Source: Cladochytrium replicatum (taxonomy: Eukaryota > Chytridiomycota > Chytridiomycetes > Cladochytriales > Cladochytriaceae). Taken from it: 64,000 nucleotides of DNA. Below, one piece after another: positions 55,789-64,000 of the stretch. The notes beneath the pieces were generated by a model. The model worked only from the letters and a program-made list of their open reading frames with translations, ran no database searches and was not told the origin of the DNA. The DNA lies in assembly GCA_025526935.1 (NCBI GenBank), contig JAHLKD010000036.1, forward strand, positions 310,001 to 374,000, given 5' to 3'. Numbering within the stretch: position 1 is the first letter of the stretch; the number at the start of each line of letters is the position of its first letter. Made by a program: the position numbers and the translations under genes.

Positions 55789-58700
55789 ATGTTCAACTGG
55801 TTTGTCAAGAAAGACCCAGAGCTACAACAGAGCGAAACTACTAGAGCCATGCATGCCGAGGAGACTACAACCAAAGCGAAGGAGTTTAAGCCGAAAAGGG
55901 TCAGCAAACCCGTCGATGCCCTCCTTCGCGGCGACCGTTCGCTGGGCTTGTCAGTGCCTTCCAAAACCATCAGAGTGTTCATATCATCCACATTCACTGG
56001 TAATGTTCACCGCTGGCGATACATGCAAGCGTTTGCTTTAACCTTTGACCTAGACTTCCAACCCGAGAGAGACAGAGCAATGGAGGTGGTTTACCCAAAG
56101 CTTCGTGCCTCTGCGAAAGCCCAGTTCGGGCTTACGTTCGATATTGTCGACATGTGAGATATCACTGCCAAGATCATGGAATTTGTGACTGATCTTCTCA
56201 AATTTTCAGGCGTTGGGGCGTGCTGGACGTGTCGACCGACAATCATGCAACTGCTGAGCTTTGTCTTCAAGAACTAGAAGCATGCTTCGAAGATTCGGCT
56301 GGCCCTGCAATGGTTTGCTTGGCGTACGTGTTGTCGTTGTTGGATCACAAATTACACTTATTGTCAATCTCTACAGAGGCGATCGATACGGCTACCGTCC
56401 TGCCCCTGTCGTCATCAAAGCGAAAGAATTTGAGGAAGTTCTTGCTCAGATCAAACCGGACGAGCGTTCATTCTACAACATCAAGAACGATAAACCCAGC
56501 GACATGCACTACCGCCTCTCGGACAAAGAGCTTCTTACCGCTGCGTATGCGTTGAACGAGAACGCTGTTCCCGCTGAGTATGTACTACAGCCCATTTCAT
56601 TCTTCTATCCGGGCTTCAAACGAACGCGCGTCGAAGTGAAAGCCGCCAACGACCGTTTCTGGCACGTCGAGACCCGAATCCGAAAAGTTCTCCAACAGGC
56701 GTCGGGGAGGTCCAAAAAGCTCACTGAGGAAGAGAAGAGAAAGTACATCATCTCGGTCACGGAGGACGAGGTGATGACGGGACTTCGGCTTCAGGAGAAG
56801 TTTCGGAAGAAAGATCCCAACGCGCCTTCCAAGATCATCGTTTACAGGTTTGTTACATCCGTTATCTGATTTGTCAAACTGGTGCTAAAATTATGTTTCC
56901 TTAAGCCGCACATTCGAGAACCTTGATGTGGAGACCGAGGAAACCAAACCCAAGTTCTCAAAATTCAATGATGTCTGCAAGGACCCTGAGGCTGAAGAGC
57001 TTCTCCGAAGCATGCAGAAACGACTCGTCGCCGCCGTCCCGAAATCCAAATCGACCCAGTTTGCACTTAAAGCACCTTGGAAGCAGGACACTCCCGACGG
57101 TAACGGCTTCGGGCCGTACAACGATACCACGCCCGAAGGGAAGACGTACATTGACAAGTTTTGCGAGGAGTACTACGATATCCTATGGAAACTCATCCAG
57201 GATCACGTAAAGCACAACATGAGCAAGAGGCAGTACCCCGCCGCCGACGCAGGGGTTGTGGAAGAAGTGCTGCTACACCGCGATATCATGGACGAGAATT
57301 ACAAAAACTTTGCGGGTCGTGCGAATGATCTTGAAAACTTCAAAAACTTTGTGAGCTGGGAGAACAGGACCATTGCTTATGAGGAGACGGGTGAGGTGGC
57401 TCCGTGCGGACGGATCGGGACGCTCAATGGACGGTCTGGGACGGGCAAGACTGCCCTCGTGTCCGCCGGGATCGCGCAGATCGCTTCTGAGCATCCGAAC
57501 TTGGTTATCGTTTATCGTTTCGTTGGCACCACCAGCCGCTCTGGATCCGTTCGGGACCTCCTTGTCTCAATCTGCCTACAAATCATCCGTGTCTACAGAG
57601 ACGAAAAGGCGCTTGGTGCTGAGCTCAAGGAACGGATCTCGCAGATCAAGATCAAGCTCGAATCTACTACACCTTACACTTTTGCCGAACTCTCCGAGTA
57701 CTTTTTTGATTGCCTCACGCTTGCTCACGCAACGAACCGCCCGCTTTTGCTCATCATCGACAACCCGGACGGACTCTCAGCGGCCGACGACCCGCTTGGT
57801 TTCAGCTGGCTCCCCGCCACCGCTGAAGAGATCCCGGCTGACGTCAAAATCTTGCTTGTGATGGACCCGTACCTGGAAGGCCACGACCGGCTGGTTTACA
57901 GCAAATACCAGGACTACCGAGGAGATTCCGTCGACAGCCTCAGTATCGAAGATCTGAGCAACGACGATGTGGGCCTGGTTGTCGAAAAGTACCTGAGCGG
58001 ACTCTGGCTCTCCTCCACAAAGCGCGCACCTGCACGAAAGCTCCGACCCGAACAACGTTACGAACTCTTCCAGCACTGCAACAAGACCCCGCGGCCCCTC
58101 TACATCCGCATGGCGATCGACATTGCCCGACGGGTGACGTCGTCGACGGACCGCAACGAAACCGATACGCTCCTGAAAGATACGATGCCGGACATGATCA
58201 ACGCTCTTTTCGAGTCGCTTGAACGGTCGCACGGGAAAATGTTTGTGTCGCACGCACTGGCTGCCATTACGGCGGCGGAGTACGGGCTGAGCTGGACGGA
58301 GCTCGAGGATCTGATCTCGTGCGACGATTTTGTGCTAAACCAGGTGTATGAATGGTGGACGCCGTCGGTGAGGAGGATCCCCCCGCTGCTATGGATTCGA
58401 GTCCGAAACGCGCTGGTGCCGTTTTTGACTGAGAAGGGAGTGGATGGGGTCGAGGTGTATTCGTGGTACAACAAGGAGGTAAACGTGATTACTTTTGAAG
58501 GGCTGTTTGAAGAATCCTGATACTTATTTGTATTGCGTAGTTTGAAGTGGTTGCTCGGGCACGGTACCTTTGCCAACCTGCTCCAAAGGGTATCACTAAG
58601 GCCGTGTGCATTGCCGACGACGACGGTGATGATGTGTATACCGGCACCACGCGCGGCGAGGTGACCTGGTTCGCCGGTGGCGCACCTACTGCGAAGCGGA

Positions 58701-61267
58701 ATCTGGAGCACTCCGGCGATATCAACGCGCTAGCGCGCATGGAAGTCGGCGGCGAGACGTGGATCATCTCTGGCAGCGTTGACTACACTGTGCGGCTGTG
58801 GAACCCGCGGTCCGGTAAAGTCATCAGTTTGTTCCATTATGCCCCCGAGGAGGAAGGCGTTGATCCGACGCTGGTGGCAGTCACCGCGGTCGGGTGGGCG
58901 ATCAGCGCTGCGAACGAATCGCTGATTTTCTCGGGGACATGCATGGGTCACTTGTATGTGTGGAACTTTGCAGACGTTGTTGATGGTTCGGAGTCGAATG
59001 AGGCGATGCAGGTAATTGATGTTGGTGCGAGCGAGGAGGCGGACGAGGACGGATTCAAGCCGATCGAGTCGATTTGTTTGACGGGGACTGGGAAAGGTAT
59101 GTGTGCGGTGACGCATCAAGGGACGCTGTGCAGAGTGGATCTGTACCCGAACGAACCTGGCGCTGGGCTGGCGTACAAGATCTGCCCGTCGGGATTGGTG
59201 CGGCCATTTGCGTCGGGGATGTGCCCAGCGCGGGACTGGGAAGAGGCAGTGTTCATTGGAACGATCGACTATGTTCTGAAGTACGATTTTGAAATCGGAG
59301 AGTTGACGGGTGTGCTTGGCGGGTCGCCATGGGCGACCTTTGTCAATCCCGAGCAGACAGAAGCACCAGGCGAGGAATACGACGAGTGGGAGGAAGCCGG
59401 AGCTCTTGAGGCAGCCACGCACGGCCGCGTGCGTGCGCTCAAATTGGTCGCTGACGGAAGGCTGTGCGTCGTGTTCTCGAACCCGACGATCGCTTTTATT
59501 GATCTTGCTGCCAAGACTGCCACATGGTACGATGGCGCGTTTGAGGGTGCAAAGTTTGAGTCTGCGGATATCGCCTGGGGAGGCGACTTTATTGTCGCTG
59601 GTTATGATATCCCTGCTGTCGACAAGAGCGGGGTCATTTTGACAATCTTTGCCGACGATGGGGAGACCAAATTTTTGGAAATGGAGGCGACGTCGCAAAC
59701 ACTCGAGCAGACTGACAACGCGATTGCGGACTTGTTCATCGGAAAGTGGGCGAACGAGCCGAAGCCAATCGATGCGCCGTTCAATAGCAAAGGTGATATG
59801 GGCAAGTCCAGAGACACAACGCCGAAACCACGATTCGTCGAGCACCATGGTCCATTCCGTGACGAGCAGAAGAACTTCCCTGATCTGCGGCACATCACGA
59901 ACGCACCTAAACACCTGATTCGCGCCGGTCGTCTCGAAGAAGCCGCGGCGATTCTGATCGACAAGTAGTTTAACGCAGCCGCGAACGCGGCTGGGAGCGT
60001 TTATGTGCGCGTAGTCGAGAACCACATGAAAGATCTGGCGGCTGCGTATGCACTCGCGAGGGACGAGGACGGGTACAAGATGTGGCGACTAGAACAACAG
60101 GATCGGGCTGCTAGGGCGTTGGAGTTGGAGGAGGATCCGCTTGCTGCAAACTTGTGCATCGGTGCGTGTGCTGGATGGACGGACATTGGTGCGCAGGAAA
60201 TCTTTGCGTTCCCAAACGCATTTGCGGATGTCGGAAGGGCGGTGGTTGCAGTCACTTCTTCGGTATACGCGCGCGGGTTCGATTCGATTGTTGGAATGGT
60301 GACTTTGTTTGTGGTGAACACGCAGGAACGATTGGTCAACAAGTTCATGGTGATTCCGGAAGGTGTGGACGATCGATGGTCCACGGAAGATGAGGAAGTG
60401 ATGGACTCGATGCCGGGAATTGTCGACGAGCTGTGTGTGGACAATGAAATGAAGTTCATCTACACTTTCGAACAGAAGACACTTGCAGACGGAACAGATC
60501 TGGCGATGATAAGGAAGCGCAACCTCGAAAATCAGGAGACGGTTGCAACCCAAATTCTTGCTACTGGAGAGGATGCGCACAGAATCGAGATCAACAAGCT
60601 GACAATAAAAGAGATGGAAGGAAAGACCGTATTGACGGAGGAGACGAGAATCGAACAGCAGGTTCAGAAAGGAGTGAATTTGGTGACGGTGCAAACAAAT
60701 TGGGTGTGGGATATTGACACGTTGGAGGGTATTATGGCGCCAACTTTACCTGCGCACGATGAGGAAGGAGGCGAGGAAGAGAAGACTGCAGAAGAAGAAA
60801 CTCAGGAAGAGGCTGGTGAGGATGAGGAGGGAGATGAAGAAGGCGATAGGGAGTACGACGAGGATGCAGAGTACGAAGAACAACAAGAAGGTGCAAACGT
60901 GACGTCGTGGGACTCTGCGCGATTCTTTGCCGCGGATTTCAACGGACGTATCCTGATCTGGGAGAACAAGAAGCACACGATAGAAGAGATCGTCGCGATG
61001 GCGAAAGAGGAGGCCGGCGACCAGGAGGTCCCCGAAGAAGTTACGGAATATGAAGCCGCAGGAGGGGAAGGGTTGGATCAGTTGGTGTTTGAGCGCGGAG
61101 AGATGCTTGGGCAGATGCGAGCGCACGTCGAAGAGGCGAAATACTTGCAGTACACTGAAGTTGGTGACACCAAGATCTTGTTGTCGGTGAACGCAACGGA
61201 CCTGAACCCGCATATTCCGTGGGTATTGAAGGCGTTTGATGTGACCCGTTACTGGGAAAGTTCGTGA
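55789..61267 (+). CDS. DUF4062 - P-loop NTPase - WD40 protein, copy 2, interrupted by an in-frame TAG
   Basis: The join is 55789-55999, 56054-56153, 56210-56323, 56377-56847, 56906-58478 and 58541-61267. It encodes 1731 codons if the TAG at 59966-59968 (codon 1299) is counted as a residue, or 1298 residues if translation stops there. The N-terminus (MFNWFVKKDPELQQ) differs from copy 1 and lacks the MGG motif. DUF4062 (IRVFISSTFTD, DIVDMRWGVLD), Walker A GRSGTGKTA near residue 474, Walker B LLLIIDNPD, and WD40-like blades all match copy 1. Internal exons 2-5 have the same lengths as in copy 1. Copy 1 has CAG at the TAG site. The 433 codons after it are open and well conserved. A recent nonsense mutation, a polymorphism, readthrough or a base-call error are all possible. 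Confidence 0.85.
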
Positions 61268-62358
61268 GTTGTGTTTGATTTTCTATTGTCGAAAACAGCT
61301 TTAGCCAAAGTATTGTTAAATTGAGGTCCCCTATTTTAATGTGTAAGGCAAATGTTTTGATATAAAAAGGTAAGAAACGATCTTGCTGAGTTGCGGATAA
61401 CTCGTCGAGATAATACTGATGTCGACATGCTGGATCAGTGGATCGGTAGCTGTCTGGACCCGATACTATATTGGACGGGCGAGCGAGAAATGGAACACCG
61501 CTCTGAGCTGGTGGGAAAAGAAAGGGTTGGTGCTGAAAGAAACTGAGAGCGCGGGCTGGGAGAATCCCCGCGATTGTTGATTGATTTCCGAGCAGTGGAT
61601 TCCAGTTTACATGGACGGGCTGAGCAACCGCGAGTGCAATCGGACGACTACTGATGGCAAGACCGTCGAATGGTGGAAAAACAGTGGATTGCAGTTTGAA
61701 CGGATACCGAAGACATGATGTCGTTACATAAACCAAAAAAGAACCAGAATGTGCCTTAGTTTCATAAAGAAACTTTTGCCCTTACTAGTGGCGTGTCCAG
61801 AGCCTGTCCAGATATCTAGCCATCAGCGATATCCTCTACGTACTCTCACTTGAATTGTTGGCGCTGTGTTCGAATTGGACATCATGGTGCCACAGAAAAA
61901 GAGTACAAATTGTCTGGTGCTTGCATGGAGAACCATGATCACTCTGCAGCTGAAAATGCTGCTACGCACAGATAAGTTATCAGCGGAGTTCTGTGTTATT
62001 TTTGTTGCCTTCAATCATTGCAGATTCATAGCATGAAGATTCATCAGAAAGCACGACCGAGATTACGCAAGGAATATAGAATGTTTCTTCTTGGCAAAAG
62101 AATAAACGAAACTTTCGGTGTCTGATATCGGGGGGATTTGGTTTGAGACAACGTAAGAATCGACAAGGTACTTTAATGGGGATGGAGGGCCGAGGATAAA
62201 AAGCATCGTGGCCCCCACTCAATCTATCAGCAAAGCTGATCTGACTTTTTGGTGAAATTCCCCACCCACTTGATCTAAACAGTTACTCACCAACATTCTG
62301 GATCTCCTTAAACAGAGAACAGTTAACCTTACTCTCGATCAGCTCAACAATCGAAAAC
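61268..62358. other. intergenic, including the promoter of the Cys-rich peptide gene
   Basis: No supported gene in the first 900 bases. A TATA-like GATAAAAAG sits near 62195-62203, about 155 bases before the next ATG. Confidence 0.4.
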
Positions 62359-62631
62359 ATGCGCACCACATCCTTCTCCACGCTCGTCGTTCTGCTCTTC
62401 TTCGTGATCACTCAGGTGCTTGCCATGAGGTCTTCTTTTACTGGATCGATGCTCACCGGTGACTACTGCAATTTGGCACACAGTGCTTGTGCCGCGTCTT
62501 GCATGGCGAAGTGCAGGCATGACTCGAACTTCTGCTCTTCCGATTGCCCCGACCAGTGCGACTGCCTCGCGTTTGCTTGCATGTGCAAAGCTACTGGCGA
62601 CCCGTACTACTGCGATGAATTGGCATGCTGA
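62359..62631 (+). CDS. small secreted peptide with 12 cysteines, 90 aa
   Basis: A single exon encodes a clear signal peptide (MRTTSFSTLVVLLFFVITQVLA, cut predicted near residue 22) and a mature chain of about 68 residues. Twelve Cys fall in the last 54 residues, with a CDC...CMC core and a final Cys, compatible with six disulfides. There is no intron. The family is unknown to me. Small disulfide-rich secreted peptides in fungi act in cell-wall interaction, antimicrobial defence or host contact, but nothing here says which. A decayed copy of its last exon-like region lies about 460 bases downstream. Confidence 0.75.
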   Translation: MRTTSFSTLVVLLFFVITQVLAMRSSFTGSMLTGDYCNLAHSACAASCMAKCRHDSNFCSSDCPDQCDCLAFACMCKATGDPYYCDELAC

Positions 62632-63092
62632 TCAGTCAATGTTCCCCACTATTTTGTATAAATTGGTTCAAATATCGCAAAAAACTCTGTGGAAAACATG
62701 TCGCTGTCGGTATCTTCCCCCAGATATACCCCAAACAAACCCAAATCATTTCTGCGCAAAACGAAACGACCTAGCGGTTATTTTCAATCAAAGTTGTTCA
62801 AATTCCATAGGGTAGGTGCATTTGTGACACAGGATCAGCTCGCTTGAGAAACGTAGGTAACAAGATGAATACACGAACGGCACCATTTGTGCAAAGTAAG
62901 ATCAGTCTTCCGATTGGTGTTGTTACAACTTACTGTGCCTGTACATCACCAGCTCAGAAGAAAATATGCATGTCGTGCGAAACTCTTCACCGACCCACAA
63001 ATTGCAATTCTTCTACGCTATGCTTTAAGCAAAGATCTTAACTTCTTTTCCCGATGCACTTTGTTGTCTGTTATGCTGGCGTGTGAAGCCCT

Positions 63093-63176
63093 GAAAAGTG
63101 GGACTGCATTGCTATTGCTTGCATACGCCGAGCTACCGGCGAACCCTTATACTGTGACGAGTACAACGGATTTTGA
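63093..63176 (+). pseudogene. decayed paralogue of the Cys-rich peptide
   Basis: This short stretch reads WDCIAIACIRRATGEPLYCDEY and then a stop. It matches CDCLAFACMCKATGDPYYCDEL of the intact gene at about two thirds of positions, with similarity continuing weakly on both flanks. A stop lies just upstream in the same frame and several Cys are lost, so it is a relic of a tandem duplication. Confidence 0.6.
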
Positions 63177-63341
63177 TCGTTCAAATCGGTCGTTCCTGCA
63201 ATTGTTTGTTTTTTCCATTTTAATGTAATACAGAAGCTTAGGGCAAGATATTGTGCTGACACATTGAGCACACTCAGTCCCATCGACACCGGCGGTACGC
63301 CGTTCGAGGTCCGTCCAACAGGCTCGTACGCATTCCGCGGA

Positions 63342-64000
63342 CTAGTATCTGTCGGAGGACAAGCGATACACCGCGATCGCGACGAGTTCGGTCACGACGA
63401 AAAAGAGATTTGCGAGAGGCGAGCATGCGGCTGTCCGCGCCGTTTACGTAGTTCAGAACGATCCAGGTGATGTAAAAGTTGCGTGGATGCTGAAGAAGCA
63501 GCCCGGGAGGAACAGTCAGCGCATTCGGGCTGGTGTTGGGGACGCCGTGGGTTGAGAGGAGGGATGTGAGTGAGGTGATGGTAAGGTTTTGGGTTTGCTT
63601 GGTTTGAGTTTCGAAAGAAGGGTGGCGGGATGGCCGTAGTCCCGGTAATGACGTCGATGAGGAGGGCGAGCTCGGTGAAAATGAGGGTTGCAATTCCGGT
63701 CACGCAGGTTTGGAGGAGCCCCGCGAAGAGCAAAAAGAAACTCCAAAGAGGAGAACGGTTCGATAGTCGTAGTTTACAGTAGACTGGTTTTGACTACAAG
63801 CACAAAAAGCCTAATGACATGAATTTTCTAGGTCAGCTTGAAAGAAAGATCATAACCATTTTGAATCGACAACAGCGCCTCTGTACCGAGCATCGCAGCA
63901 TTCGCATGTGCATGTCTCTCGCTCCTTTCCAAAGTTCTCTGGTCTCTTGTGTAATCGGTCAACTCATACCACAAAGATATCACAGCGATGGTCAACGTCG
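63342..64000 (-). CDS. possible 3' part of a membrane-protein gene, open at the right edge
   Basis: From the edge, one minus-strand frame (LTIAVISLWYELTDYTRDQ onward) runs to a GTTATG donor at 63857-63856. An intron of 73 nt follows, with acceptor CCAG, and exon 2 starts at 63783 in phase. Exon 2 has a strong hydrophobic helix (FFLLFAGLLQTCVTGIATLI). Further down, other frames contain FYITWIVLNYVNG and NLFFVVTELVAIAVY, which look like two more membrane helices and end at a TAG near 63344. The joins after the second helix could not be resolved and may include a frameshift. It could be a multi-helix, 7TM-like protein; the family is not recognised. Confidence 0.4.

Noticed and set aside
59966-59968. 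TAG as a recoded sense (Gln) codon genome-wide
   Set aside because: The FBT transporter gene in this window ends in TAG at a natural C-terminus, so recoding is not supported.
58730-60025. 431-codon minus-strand frame opposite the NTPase-WD40 gene
   Set aside because: It lies antisense to a strongly conserved coding exon, has no domain features and reflects codon bias of the real gene.

Overview
This is a eukaryotic window. Genes are split by many short introns of about 35-75 nt with GT-AG ends. The gene set (exportin-7, Sds22, a type II phosphatidylinositol 4-kinase, a Ysc84-type SH3YL1 protein, a P450, a folate-biopterin-type transporter, and TEP1/NWD-like NTPases with WD40 repeats) fits an early-diverging zoosporic fungus, most likely a chytrid. 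That assignment is inference from gene content. No rRNA or organelle marker is present to confirm it.

Layout. 0-2.9 kb: edge of an unknown minus-strand frame, a folate-biopterin transporter gene, and a tRNA-Ala(AGC). 2.9-13.5 kb: a nest of mobile elements. It holds a long minus-strand APE-type LINE whose 3' end abuts the tRNA, a (GA)n tract, a tRNA-headed SINE that shares its tail with the LINE, near-identical LINE fragments in the opposite direction, a 5'-truncated chromodomain Ty3/gypsy element with its 3' LTR, and a fragment of a second LINE family. 13.5-24.9 kb: gene-poor, with a secreted Cys-rich protein gene, a Ysc84-like gene and an intronless P450. 25-30.5 kb: a large DUF4062-NTPase-WD40 gene on the minus strand. 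30.7-49 kb: the gene-dense core, with an MFS transporter divergent from exportin-7 across 70 bp, then PI4K2, a doubtful gene, Sds22, a decayed alpha/beta hydrolase and an acidic coiled-coil protein. 50-55 kb: a 1108-residue protein with four RRMs plus one RRM-like segment, then a Ty1/copia remnant. 55.8-61.3 kb: a second DUF4062-NTPase-WD40 gene, an inverted paralogue of the first, interrupted by one in-frame TAG. 62-64 kb: a 12-cysteine secreted peptide gene, a decayed relative of it, and part of a membrane-protein gene.

How the parts relate. The two NTPase genes form an inverted paralogous pair about 25 kb apart. Four internal exons have identical lengths in both (100, 114, 471 and 1573 nt). 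One copy has an N-myristoylation-like start; the other has a different N-terminus and an amber codon where the first has CAG. This pair is the most distinctive feature among the cellular genes. The LINE/SINE pair with a shared 3' tail is the most distinctive feature of the mobile fraction. The remaining genes are ordinary housekeeping or transport genes with no sign of operon-like organisation.

Exon joins were derived by hand from splice consensus, reading phase and comparison between paralogues. They are strong for the two NTPase genes, the RRM gene, the coiled-coil gene, the Ysc84-like gene, PI4K2 and the first transporter. They are approximate for exportin-7, Sds22 and the MFS gene.
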